From Lumnitzera littorea (taxonomy: Eukaryota > Streptophyta > Magnoliopsida > Myrtales > Combretaceae), in assembly GCA_024138015.1 (NCBI GenBank), contig JAMXBB010000008.1:43941185-44005184 (forward strand): a stretch of DNA of 64,000 nt, in the 5' to 3' direction. Position numbers and translations under genes: made by a program. Position 1 is the first letter of the stretch; every line of letters begins with the position of its first letter. The notes below the pieces were generated by a model. It worked only from the letters and a program-made list of their open reading frames with translations, made no database searches and was not told the DNA's origin. Positions 36,450 to 48,357 of this stretch are shown here, in pieces.

Positions 36450-36886
36450 CCCCATTACATCAGAAACGTTTTGCCTCTTCACTATGTTCTTTTCCAAAAT
36501 CCTTTCCTGATCTAACACTTTCTCCATTCCCACAGGTAGATCCATGGAAAGAAGCGATGTGACACCATGATAGGGTTTTAATAATGAAACATGGAAGGTA
36601 GGGTAAACACTACCTTCAAGTAGTAGATCGAGTTGGTGAGCAACTTCTCCACTTTATTAATTATTTTGTTGGACTCATTATTTCTTAGCTATCTTCTCCA
36701 TACCTCTAATTTAAACTCATTTGTTTGTAGGGTTATAATTTTAACAAAATCTAATCTCCAATTCTAAATGAACTCTCACTACTCTTTAAGTTAGCTTGTT
36801 GCTTCATCCTATTCTATGTACACTTTAAATGGAATCTAAGCATTCAAATAATGTCCTCTCTAACTATTAATGAAAAATCTAACACT
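36450..36886 (-). pseudogene. Integrase C-terminal and chromodomain-side relic of element C
   Basis: On the minus strand three motifs occur in the order typical of chromovirus pol: NRMKQQANLKSS, then a GD..L.L.PY block, then PTFHVSLLKPY followed by LEKNIVKRQNV. In the family these are the integrase GPY/F region and the start of the chromodomain. Several stops and at least one frameshift interrupt it. Together with 41240-43942 it completes the C pol order; the join is broken by the 36887-41230 insertion. Confidence 0.65.
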
Positions 36887-36919
36887 AGAGTATGGGTGCA
36901 AATGAACCAAGAGGGTTGG

Positions 36920-39900
36920 TATAACGACCCAATAGTATCGTTGTCGTAATAGGTCGCCGTGTACCGTATAAAAGTCTATTATCAACCCCCTTGCTGATCA
37001 TAGGCCTTTCATACGACACACAAGGCTCCTTCCACTCTACGTTACCACTAGGCCCATAGACAAGTAATATAGAGCAATTTAACTAAAATTACTTCTATGT
37101 TATAAATTAACTAATTGTGTGGGCTCATGAGACCCACACCAAAACAATATTATAAACAAATGCAGTTCATAATGGAACTGCATAAAATCTAAGTTATGCA
37201 CAAAAACATAAAAGTATCTAGATATATATAATCTATTACAAAATGTCCTTTTCGCTCTCTGATCGCTCCAACCCATCTCTACACGAGACTTACCACGGGC
37301 ATGCCTCGGCCTGGATTGACGAAGAGGTTCTCCTGCATCAACAAAAATCTATAAGGATGTAAGCTTACGCTTAGTGAGACAAATGCCCTCGTCAGTACCA
37401 CATAACAAAAGTTTATTATATGTACAATCATATGAATGTATGAACAATCAGTATGCCAAGCAACGCATGTAGTGACCTAGGAACTGCATACGACTCAAAA
37501 TTACACCCCTTGAAGTCGGGGTTTAGAGATAATTAACTGACCGAAACCAAAATCCGGGTTCTAGATCTTGGGTTTTATTTCATTTGCACTATCGCGCTTA
37601 TGCTAAAACAAAACTCTATATATATATATACCAAAATCAAATCATATCTTTTAAAATCCTAAGTCTAGCGGTGTGGTGGCCCCCGCAGTCTACAAACACA
37701 CGCCCTAAGTAGAAGCCACAAGACTAGGCCCCTCGCCGACAGTTGGTGTCTACCGGCGCCTAGTAAGCCCATCAACTTAAGATAGAGACTCAATATATAT
37801 GATGGCGTAACTAGTGCCCAATCCTGCAGGAAACTCGTATTCCTGTGAGTCCCTTCCCATCTTCTACGTGAAGCGGCAGTCGGTGTTATCCGTATGCAAT
37901 ATGGGGTATGTATGATTCATTTTGATTTCTTAATCGCATAAGTGATTAACTCGATTTTCAAAGTGATCAGACAATTTCATTCCATACAATTCATATGTAT
38001 ATAAAATGCAAGCAATTCCCCTTATTAAATATACTTAACAAGTCATCACATTCTTCCACAAATTCATACACATGCATCTCCCATATCCCACAAGAATCCA
38101 AATTTATATATATAAGTTTAAGTGCATCTATTCTACAAGTACAATCAAGTAAAGAGTCATCGGGAATTTACTCACTCTGCCATGTGGGTCAGTCAAAGTA
38201 ATCCGGAGGCAAGTCGTCTCCGTATACAGTGTACCCTAGTCATTGAAATAATTTTTATAAGGAATTGAAACAAACTTAAGAAACTAAGTAAATTTTCCTT
38301 AAGTTATACTCTTGACTAGTTTTCGAAATTTTTCCCGGTTTTTACTTAAAGTTCGATCGCGTATAATTTTTTCGTTTTAAATCTGATTTTTATGATCTTA
38401 TAGTCAATCTTCATCATTTTCAAATGTACTTTAACGTGGTGAGGTTAGATTTTCGAAATGAGGTATACAATTCTGTCCATGGGTCAGAACAGTAGCGTTC
38501 CTCATGTGTTGGAGTGTTTTTAGGCCTTGTTTGGTAAATGAGTTTTTTGATAACTTGAGGAATCCTTTGGGCTTGGCCTTAAGATTTTATCCTAAGCTTA
38601 AAATACTCCTTGAGATCAGATTTACAACTTTGATTTATATTCCTAAAAACAGTAGCGTTCCTCATGTGTTGGAATGTTTTTAGACCTTGTTTGGTAAATG
38701 AGTTTTTTGATAACTTGAGGAATCTTTTGGGCTTGGTCTTAAGATTTTATCCTAAGCTTAAAATACTCCTTGAGATCAGATTTACAACTTTGATTTATAT
38801 TCCTAAAGCTAACAACTACTTCTTGAGCCCTTTAGTGGGCTTAAGTTGTCAAATGGGCTTGTTTTTTATTCAAACTAAAGTTAGTGACTTTGGTGGGCTT
38901 ATCGGGCCTTAGGTAGATTTCTTATGGGCTTTAAAACAACCTCTCTTGAAACTTTAAGGTGCTGGTCAGAATTTCATTGAAGGCCCATCTTAGAGTTCTA
39001 GGCTCGTTTTGAGAGTTTTAGGCTCGGTTTTGAGTTTTAAGCCTTATATGCTTACTATACTTGCTTTGGTTGATCTTTTCACTTTGTTCATTCACTTTTA
39101 TCATATTTTTTAGCTTCTTTTTCCCACGTTCTATATCTATTCATGATGGTTCCAAGAGGTCCTCATTTGGTTTTTCAACTTGTTTCATCATTTCCTTAAG
39201 TTTAGGTGGTAGATTATGCACTTAGACTATTTATGTCCAAATCTTAACTTAAGTTTTCTTCCATCAAATGATCCTTTAACTCCTGCTCCACATAAAGAAA
39301 TAGAAGATCTTATACTTAATAAAACCTCCATATCATAGCTCATGTCATACAAAGTTGGTTTTTTCATAAAACCTCATATGATGGGTTTTTCTTTAACTTA
39401 AGTCTAGATTTGAGCATGTTTAACTTAATGAAAACAAAATCAACATCCAAATGACTATGGAACCCTCACGTCCAGCATGCTTATCCTCCATTAAAGTTCT
39501 CATTTCAAGATTTTCTTAGCTTAAAATCTTCCATTCAAAGCATTAAACAAATGTCTTTACAAAACATCAACTTTACATGCTCATGTTTCAACTTCATGTA
39601 AGGGTTTCATGGTTTGTTTCTTAAAACGATTTTTTTGTGCTATAACAACTTAAACCTTACTTATATCTTCAAGAAATCAAAGTCCCCTAACATAAATACT
39701 AATCCACATATCACAAGAAACACTTACTTGTCCTTAAAGCAAAGTTTGGTGGTTGTGCACTAAGGTTCCACTTAAGCTCTTAACTTTGCCTCTTCCTTTT
39801 TGCCACCTTTTTGGAACCCAAACCTTTTGTTCTTTTGGAATGGGGTTTATGGAAGGTTCTAAGGGTCTTAGAAGGTCTTAGATGGTGAAAGAAAATGACA

Positions 39901-40842
39901 TAAGAACAAAAGAAAAAAATTCCGTGAGTGAAGCTTCAAGAATGGAAGAAAAGTTGATTTTGTGGGGTAAGGCTGTTTCTCCTCTTTATGTTTGTTTCAA
40001 AGGAGAGAAAGATGAAGTGAAAGTGAAATTGAAAGTGAGAGAAATGATGGAGAGAATGGCCGGTTGGAAATGGAGAGAGAATGAGTGTTTAAATGTCTTG
40101 AAAGTGTTGTCTTGTAGCTTACACAAAGTCAACAATTACAACTCTTGATGATATAAGCATTAAGGGGTGAATAGTGATGTGTAAGAAGAAGTGATTGATG
40201 GGTGAATGACAAGTGCATGGCCCCCCTTTCTCCCCTTTTTAGATCTGCCATTTAAAGTCTTTTTAAGCCATGGAGTGGTCTTGTCTCATTTATTAAAGTT
40301 AATCTTATGAAATCTTGTGAAAAATTGTCCATATGTAGTATAAGTGAAGAGGTGATAAGGAGATTGTCTTATCACTAGATTTTGATAAGTTATCAATTGA
40401 TAAATGATTCCAACTCTCAATTGATAAGTTATCTAAGGTGATTGGTTGGTCTACTTATTTATGTGTAAGGCTTATACATGAAGATAAGGGCATAGCCTTA
40501 TAAAAAATTGTTTTAGGATTTTTATCTTACATTGTTTTGTAATTTATGATTTAATTTTTGTAAAATTGTGAAATTTTCTAAAGTTGAATGAAATTATTCA
40601 AATTAAATTATCAATTAATTATTTAGGGTTAAAATTCCTTAATGGTTTTAAGGTTTAGGGTTTTAAGTAACTTTAGAGCTCGCAGTTCTTCAAGCTCGGG
40701 TTTTATCGACAATTGGCTTTTGAATTGTAAAAATTTAATTCGTTTATAAATATAAACTTAAGTTTTTGGTTTAGTTGATCTTTGGGAACGTTTGGAAAGT
40801 ACTCTTAATCAAGTCTTAGGCCCACTAAAAGTAGGGTTTACA
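36920..40842 (-). mobile_element. Solo LTR of 3.9 kb, TSD GTTGG
   Basis: On the minus strand it starts TGTAAACCCTAC at 40842 and ends GGGTCGTTATA at 36920, where the final A of the plus-strand TATAACGACCC was probably G. The flanking GTTGG is exact at 36915-36919 and 40843-40847. Minus-strand sequence near 37300-37400 (CTTACATCCTTATAGA) resembles the core of the LTRs at 1-554 and 31584-34671, so it is probably a related long-LTR Ty3/Gypsy family. Frames at 37995-38201, 38664-38912 and 39882-40148 have no motif. Confidence 0.9.
38488..38807. repeat. 160-bp tandem duplication inside the 3.9-kb LTR
   Basis: 38488-38647 is repeated head to tail at 38648-38807. By eye the copies differ at four positions (GGAGTG/GGAATG, AGGCC/AGACC, ATCCTT/ATCTTT, GGCCTT/GGTCTT), all of them transitions. 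Confidence 0.9.
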
Positions 40843-41239
40843 GTTGGCAAACTAGTTGAGCTCAGCTTCAATTTTTCTTAAATTTTATTTGGTAACAATC
40901 GAGTGGAGCTCAAGCTTAAGCTATTAGTAAACTGAGTTGAGCTTGAGCTTCTCGTCAAGCTCATGAGATTAATCGAGCTTAGTATAGTTTTTAATTTAAT
41001 TTTTTATGTTTTTAAAATATAAGAGAATCTAAGTTTATCAGGTAAAATTTATCAAAATTTCAAGCTTAAGAGTCAAAATTAAACTTTTTAAATATATCTT
41101 CAAGTCAAACTCAAACCCAAAATTTAGAGATCGGTCTAACTCAAGCAAGCTCTAGCTTCGAGTTTTTCACTTGAGCTTGAGCTTATTACTTTGTTAATTC
41201 AACTAGACTCAATTAAACTGTTAACCTAGCTATATATGC

Positions 41240-43942
41240 TAAATGTATGGGAGGAGGATATTCATAAAGGACCTCAAATGGTGTCTTCTTGAACTAGTAC
41301 GGTAATTCATGTTATATAACCTCTCAACCAAGGATAGGAATTGGCTTCACCTTTTAGGGTTCTCTCTAGTCATAAATCACAAGTCCTCAAACATCTATTA
41401 GCCATTTAGTGTAGCCATCAATTTGAAGGTGATAAGTAGTGGAGAAATGCAATTCTACATCTTGAATTTAAAGAACTTCATTCTAAAAATTACTTAAGGA
41501 CATGGGGTCCTTATAGCTTACAATATTTTTTAGGAACCTAAGGGGTTAGTTAGCATAATCTATATAAGCTTGTGCCACTTACACTACTGTAATTAGATGT
41601 GTTAACTAAATAAAGTTCCCATATTTGCTCAATCTATCAACCATTACCTTAGTAACATCCTTACCATTAGATTTTTGCAATCCCTTAATGAAATCTAAAC
41701 TAACTTTAGCCTAACACTTATTAGGAATGGGCAACGATTTTAACAATCTCAAATGAGCTACATTTTCAATTTTGTATAGTTGGCACAATCACATTGCCTC
41801 ATATATTACCAAACTTTCCTCTCCATTTTTAGCTAAGCTAAGTCATTTACAAGTGGCATAAGCACTTGTATGTCTTCCTAATACACCATCATGGTATATT
41901 CAAAGTAACTTAAGCTTCAAAACATTGTTGGGACCTACTAGGCTAATAAAAATTTTTCTTTTCTCCTCAATATTCCTCTTCTAAGAGTAATATGGCCACA
42001 TAAACTAGCCCTTTTCAAGTCTTTTCATTACATTTTTGCATTCATTAGTATCTTTTAGCTGTCCTTAATCTCTTCCACTATCTTAAGCTTAACTAACTTC
42101 ACTTGCATAGCTTGCAAATTAGCACTTTTAACACTTGACAAGGCATCCATCACTTTGATGACCCGCTAATTTTCATATTAGATGTCAAAATCAAGTCTCA
42201 ACAGCCTAGTCAACCATTTTTGTTGGCTTATAATAGCCAAGCATTGCTCTAATAGGTACTTAAAGCTATGATGATCGATTCTTATTATTAAACGTCGCCC
42301 CATAAGATAGTACCACCACTTTTACATGGTATTAACTAATGTTAGAAGCTCTTTCTTATAGAATGACTACCCAAGTTGTTGATGAGGCAGAGTTTTGCTA
42401 AAATATACAATGGAATGGCCATCTTCAATAAAGACCACTATAATTCCATCACCACAAGCATTAGTTTCAATGATAAACTTCTTAAAGTAATTAGGGAGCT
42501 CCAAAATAGGGGATTTAGTTAATGCATCCTTAAATTTTTTGAAAATTAATCATAGTTGCTAAGCTTTACGCAAACTAACCCTTCCTTAAAAGTAAGGGAA
42601 GTGGCCTTATATTATATCAAATCCATGTAGAAATCTTTGATGATAGTTTGCTATCCTAAGGTATACCCTCAATTCTTTTGGAGTATTTAGAATAAGCCAT
42701 TTGGAAATAAATTTATCTTCTTCGGGTAAATGGAAGCACCTTCCTTAGTAATTATATGGATTGACCACTTATCATGGGTATCCTAAGCATGTCTCAAAAT
42801 TTTGAAAACAACTCTCAAATGTTCAAGATACTCTTCTATCAACTTACTATACACAAGGATGTCATTAAAAAAGAAGAAGAAGAGAGAAACAATACAAAAT
42901 TCCTCAAATATTCCTCAAAAATGTGATTTATCAATCCTTGGAAAGTAGAGGGGGCAATAGTTTACTCAAAAGGGCATCACTACAAATTCATAGTTCCCTT
43001 CATAGGGTTTAAATGTGGTTCTATATATATCATCAGCATTCATCCTTTTTTGGTGATAATTGAATGTAGTTCAAGCTTCGTAAAGCAACTAACTCCATGT
43101 AATTCATAAAAAAGATGCTCAATTGCAAGTATTGGAAACCTAACTTTAATGGTGTACTTGTTAAGCTCCCTATAATTAACACATATCCTTTGTGTTATTA
43201 TTATTATTTTTCCTTAACTAACAAGTGATGCAAATGGATTTTGACTTGGTCTTATAACTCTACTTCCTAACATTTCTTTTGGCCATTTCATCTAAAACAA
43301 CTTGTGATGTAGCTAAGTGTCTCTATGGCTTGATATTCATTGGTTTAGCACCTTCTTATAAGCATAGTTTATGGTTAAATGCCCTATCAGGTGTAGACAT
43401 AGGTTTTACCCACTCACCACCCAACATTGCACTTATAGTGAGCTACATGTAGCAAGCAGTTTAGATAATTCATCTCTTGCTATCTCCTTAATTGTCTCAT
43501 GCTTTTCCTCCAACCTACATCACTATTGTCACCACTTAAATTACATGTTAAGTTCCTTAAAATTCCAATTAATAGTGCCTACACAATGGCACTCCAAGTA
43601 TTAAGTCATCCCAATAATATCAATAAATACACCTTAGCCTCAAATTCATTAACTTGCATCCACCACTTAAATGGTTTAATCTTCACTTGACTACTAAACC
43701 CCTTCCCATTAGTAAGTAGTACTCATATAAGAGTCACTTCCTTCAAGGGAAATTTAATCCTTTAGCAAATCTAGTATCAATAAAATTTAAGGAACTTCTT
43801 ATATCAATTAGAATATTCAACTTGTCTTTTTTAATACCCATTAACTCTCACAAAACCAGTTTTGGCTTGCTTATCTTCATTTATGGTGCATGGAGCGAGT
43901 TTATTAAGATCAACCTCTAATCCCTCTATTGTGATGTAGCAT
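41240..43942 (-). pseudogene. Protease, RT, RNase H and integrase relic of element C
   Basis: Reading the minus strand downwards, protease is marked by ILIDIRSSLN (catalytic D at 43803-43805, DTGS changed to DIRS). RT shows CVNYRELNKYTIK, then FPILAIEHLFYELHG, then FFNDILVYSK, where the usual YVDD/FDDI motif has become FND (42861-42866). RNase H shows LPNYFKKFIIETNACGDGI and later RIDHHSFKYLLEQ. Integrase shows VSLDFIKGLQKSNGKDV, IVSYKDP (the second D of the triad is Y at 41513-41515), STTYHLQIDGYTK (E replaced by K) and KTPFEVLY. Stops and frameshifts are frequent. The order PR-RT-RH-IN and the motif types fit chromoviruses, not the Tat clade. Element B sits directly upstream of the protease. 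Confidence 0.8.
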
Positions 43943-45733
43943 TGTCAAGTCTTATTTTGATTTCTTTAATTTAACCTATATTAAATATAGTCTGCTTAAT
44001 ATAAATTATATGACATCAAACTAAGGAAAAAAAAGATTATTTTTTAAAAAAAATGGAGACGCCAACTAGTTCAATTAGTAAAAAAATAAAATAAAATTAG
44101 GGTTTTCGGGTGAAAAAACTCTAATTTGACCACTAGTCTGCAAATATTCTAAAAAAATTAATTTTTAAAAAATTGAACCAAAAAAATGGATTCGAGGGCT
44201 AACCTATTAAAATTAAGTCACCATATGAAAATAAAAAAAAAATTGATGAGCTTTATTTTTTAAAATTTTTCTAAAAATATTAAAAATATACCTAAGTTCA
44301 CAAAATGTAACTAAAAATGATTTTTTATTATTTTTTATTACGAATTTCAAAGAAAAGGGGAAAAAAGTTTTTTTTTTATTTTTTTAATAGTTGTCCCAAA
44401 GGTACCTACATGCCCGCTAATCGAGTTCAAATAAGCTGTAGTTCTTTTTTATAAAATTTTTAATAAGTGAATTATTTTTATTTTGAAAACCGAACCAAAT
44501 TTACATTTTTTATCAATTTATTATTTTAAGAAAAAAACCTAAGAAATCTAGTTTTTCCAAATTAAATAAAAAAAACCCTAATTAACTAAATTTTTTTGGA
44601 AAAACTCAATTTAATATTTTTTTTATTTCTACAAAACCCTTATGTGTCAAAAGTATCTTACCTTAATCCTAATGATAAGATATGATCTAAATAAGTTTAA
44701 TTTTTTTCAACAAAAAAAAAAAAAATCTTGCTAAAAATGTAATTGAGCTTAATTTATTAAAAATTGAGATTGTCTAAAAAAAACATGCAATACGAAAACA
44801 ATAAAAACCTGCATTAAAAATAAATAAATAAGTTAGTAAAAAATAATTAAATTAACTAATAAAATAAAAATAGCAAAATAAGCAATTTTACCTACGAATT
44901 GAGTTCTACGTAGAACACTATTTTCAGATGATTATGAGCGTGATCCAAGCATGTTAATTACTATTTGCACTTATCACGGGCGTGATTGAGGGCGAGTCGA
45001 CTTATGTTTCCACTAATCATGGGTGTAGTGGTTGGTGCATCAGCTATTATTTCTATTGATCACAGGCGTAATGGTTGGTGCTATGAGTGATCATGGGCGA
45101 TGCTATGGGCAATCACAGGTGGTGCTATGGGCGATCACGGGTGATGCTGTAGTCATGGCTTGCGATGCTATGGTAGTGGTTTGCAAGGGTTTTAGTAGTA
45201 CTATATAGGATGTGCGGTAGTGCATGTGGCGGCACGTAGGGTGTACATGATGTTATTAAAGGAGCATGTAAGAGTGTGATAAAAAAAAAAAAAAAAAAAA
45301 ACCCCAAATCCCTAGCCAACATGCTATTTATAAGCTCAAAATCAAATCTTTCGTATTGAAGATACAAAAAATATGATTACGATTCTTTTAAGATTTACCC
45401 TATTTTCTAAAAACCCTAATTATTTTAGGCCTTTTTTATTCTTCCATGCTCGACCCGTTCTAATTTAGCCTAATAATTCCCTAATCTGATTTTAAGTCCC
45501 TATATTAGATTAATTTAGCCCATCTCGTTACTTGATCTAACAACTCAACTTACTCTAACTTGACACGACTCGACTTGCTATGACCTAACTTAATTTTCCT
45601 CTTTCTTCTTCCTTTTTTAATTTTCGTTTTTTATTTTATTATATATTTTCATTTTTAAAATTTTTTCTGTTTATTTATTAATTTGGCTCAATTATTTGAA
45701 ATAAAAAAATTTAACAAAAATAAAATGTCTACA
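43943..45733 (-). repeat. 3' LTR of element B
   Basis: In element orientation it starts TGTAGACA at 45733 and ends ..CTTGACA at 43943. It aligns along its length with 56627-58363. It includes an A-run near 45282-45300 and short irregular repeats of GCGATCACGGG.GATGCTATG near 44940-45170. The frame at 45125-45367 is a chance frame. Confidence 0.85.
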
Positions 45734-45750
45734 ACTACCCTTCTTTGTAG
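45734..45750 (-). other. Polypurine tract of element B
   Basis: On the minus strand AAAGAAGGGTAG lies directly before the TGTAGACA start of the 3' LTR. This is the expected position and composition for the plus-strand primer. Confidence 0.7.
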
Positions 45751-45954
45751 TAAATTTCTATTAGAACTTTATTACAAAGACAAAAGAGATACCCATTTTT
45801 ACCAAACCCTACTTTGAACTGATCAACTAAGTTGTGCTTTATTTTGATGAAGGATATCAACTTGAAAGATTGATGTAAAGAATAAACTACCCATCTTGAA
45901 AAGACGGGGCAAATGAATGTTTGTCTCGAAAGAACAAAGCAAAAGGTTAAGGGG

Positions 45955-46460
45955 CTTATTTTGAAAGGATAAGGTTTAATGGTGTCTATCTTGGAAGAAT
46001 AGAGCAAAAATTTCAAGAGGACCAATCTTAGAAGGATAGAGCAAAAATTTTAAGGAGCCTATCTTGAAAGGATAAGCCTTAATGGTGTCTATCTTGGAAG
46101 GATAGAGCAAAAATTTCAAGGGGGCCTATCTTGAAAGGATAGGGCTTAATGGTGTCTATTTTGAAAGAATAGAGCAAAAATTTCAAGGGAGCCTATCTTA
46201 GAAGGATAAGGCAAGAACCATTGAAAGTAAAATTAACTTGTTTTAGTTTAGCGGATAATCTGAAGAGGATAGATCTTTTTGAGATTTCAACAAACTTGTT
46301 TTGGTTTTATAGATGAGTCGAAGATGATAAATCTCTCCGAGATTTCAAAAAAAAAAAACTTATTTTGGTTTAATGGATGATCCGAAAAGAATAAATCTCT
46401 CTGAGATTCCTTTTGGTTAATCTGAAGAGGATAGATCTCTTCGAGATTGGTTTTAGTTTC
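45955..46460 (-). repeat. Two tandem arrays in the 3' untranslated region of element B
   Basis: The first array (45955-46215) repeats TATCTTGAAAGGATA..GGTGTCTAT..AGAGCAAAAATTTC. Its GGTGTCTAT sites lie at 45981, 46084 and 46151, a 67-bp unit with an extra 36-bp half unit in the first interval. The second array (46246-46460) repeats GATAAATCTCTCCGAGATTTC, with GAGATT sites near 46281, 46339, 46403 and 46443. Both lie between the pol stop and the polypurine tract. Minus-strand frames at 45735-46025 and 46287-46583 are products of these repeats. Confidence 0.8.
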
Positions 46461-47007
46461 AAAATCTAACTTAATTCTTTTAAATATCTCTTTCCAAAGA
46501 CTTTTAAGATTATTTTTCCTAGGATTAAAGAATTTCTTAGATAGCAACTGATTGTCATGCTTACATTGACTCTCAATATTCACTCATTCAATCAACAGAA
46601 TTTCACCAAATGACTATGATTGCTTCTTCTTTCCCCCCCTTTTTTCTTCTCTTCTCCTGAAATCTCCCAAACTTTTGAGTCTTGTAATTGGACTATACTC
46701 ATGCTTTGAATTTGCTTTGTTTAACACTAAATTTCAGTTCCCACTCTTCATAACTTTTGAATGATAAATCTCTTTTCGAAAGAAACAAAATTAAATTATT
46801 AAGAACATTCGATTTCAATTTATCTACTGATTCAAATTCATTGGTAAGTGTTTGGTGTTTAAGTGTATGAAGCAAAGAAACAGCATTTATTGGTCAATGA
46901 CCATCCAAATTTGAAAACATTCATGGATATCAACTTTACTTATAAACAATGAAAGATTAACCATAAACTTATTCAAGAAAAATTGAAATTTTTATTGAAC
47001 TCAGTTT
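46461..47007 (-). other. 3' untranslated region of element B
   Basis: Between the pol stop at 47008-47010 and the tandem arrays. AT-rich, with no motif recognised. Confidence 0.5.
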
Positions 47008-48357
47008 TTATGGATAATACAACTTGACTGTATCTGAATTCATTGGTCAACTTAATTCTGGGCCATCCATTTCTATCAACACTAATGCACCTCCTGATAA
47101 TACCATTTTCACCACATAAGGGCCTTCATAATTCAAAGAAAACTTGCCCCTAGGGTCTTTTGCATTTGGTAACATGTTCTTCAACACCAAGTCTCCCTCT
47201 TTGAAGTACCTCGAGCGTACTTTCTTATTAAAAGCTTAGATCATTCGCTATTGGTAACATTGACCATGACATATTGTTGCAAGCCTCCTTTCATCTAGGA
47301 GGTTCAAATGATCCATTCTCTTCTTCACCCACTTTGCTTCATCGAGCTGAGTTTCTGCTAATAGTCGGAATGAAGGTATTTCTACTTCCATCGGTAGTAC
47401 TACTTCAGTTCCATACACTAATGAATATGGGGTTGCACTAGTAGAAGTTCTAACTGAAGTTTTGTAAGCCATGAGGGTAAAGGGAAGCATCTCAAGCCAA
47501 TCTTTATAAGTAATCACCATCTTCTCAATTATTCTTTTGATATTCTTATTTGCAGCTTCAACTACCCCATTCATTTGAGGTTGACATGGAGTTGAATTTC
47601 TATGATTGATCTTGAATTGGCTGCACACTTCATTCATCAACTTGTTCTTCAAATTCATCCTGTTGTCTATAATAATAGACTTAGGTGTACCATATCTTCC
47701 AATAATATCTCTTTCCATGAATTTGACCACTACACCTTTAGTCACTGTAGCATATGACGTTGCTTCTACCCACTTGGTGAAATAGTCAATCCCGACTAAA
47801 ATGAATCTATGTCCATTTGAAGTTGTTGGCGAAATTGAACCAATCATGTCAATTCCCCACATCGAGAAACGCTAAGGAGCTGATAATACATGTAATTCTT
47901 GGAGAGAAGCATTGATTTTATTAGCATATACCTAGTACAGGTGATAGTGCCTTACATGCTTGATACAATCCGATTCCATCATTATCCAAAAATACCCCAT
48001 TCTCATGATCTTTCTAGCTAGCATATATCCATTCATGTAAAGACCACAAACTCTTTCATGCACTTCTTTCATCAATTTCTCAAATTCTTCTTCATCCATA
48101 TACCTTAGCAACACTACACCTAGTGATCTCTTATACAATGTGGCTCTACTTAACAGGAAATGAGTAGCTAATCTTCTTAAAGTTTCTCTATCTTTTCGAT
48201 CAACATCTTCAGAAAATTCCCCCATTTGAAGTAATTTCTTAATATCGTGATACCAAGGCTCTTTTGTTCCCTTCCCTTCAACTGTAAGGAAAAAAGCCAG
48301 TTTTTCTTCCACTTCAATCTTTAAGGGTTGAATTTCTATTTTGTCTTTGACTTTCAC
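47008..48357 (-). pseudogene. Integrase of element B
   Basis: The N-terminal zinc-binding part (47932-48357) keeps the first His of the HHCC motif (EVHERVCG), but the second is Tyr (MNGYML) and the last Cys is lost. The core (47248-47862) begins MWGIDMIG, with D at residue 5, then IIIDNRMN with D at 66, then GVVEAANKNIK with E at 102. Exactly 35 residues lie between the last two, the canonical D,D(35)E. The C-terminal part reads GKFSLNYEGPYVVK and LIEMDGPEL, with a stop at 47008. Frame changes near 47870-47930 and 47230 break the ORF. It is the 3'-most pol domain, as in Tat-clade Gypsy elements. The product would join element cDNA ends to the chromosome. Confidence 0.85.

Larger units (their letters stand above)
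36887..41230. mobile_element. GAGCTC-rich MITE-like repeat, itself split by a solo LTR
   Basis: The flank GGGTGCAAATGAACCAAG at about 36891-36908 and the sequence 40843-41230 (many GAGCTC, GAGCTTGAGC and CAAGCTC motifs) appear to be one short repeat of roughly 400 bp, interrupted by the LTR at 36920-40842. Many plant hAT-type MITEs have GGGTGCAAACGAGCC-like ends and GAGCTCGAGCT interiors, so a decayed hAT MITE is my best guess. I could not confirm a right-hand inverted end or an 8-bp TSD. Confidence 0.35.

Noticed and set aside
39882..40148. 88-codon plus-strand frame rich in K, E and V
   Set aside because: It lies in the interior of the 3.9-kb solo LTR, on the strand opposite to the LTR's sense, and has no domain motif.
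40843..41230. Clean hAT MITE with terminal inverted repeats
   Set aside because: The interior motif fits, but the right end does not pair convincingly with the left and no 8-bp duplication was seen. Reported at low confidence only.
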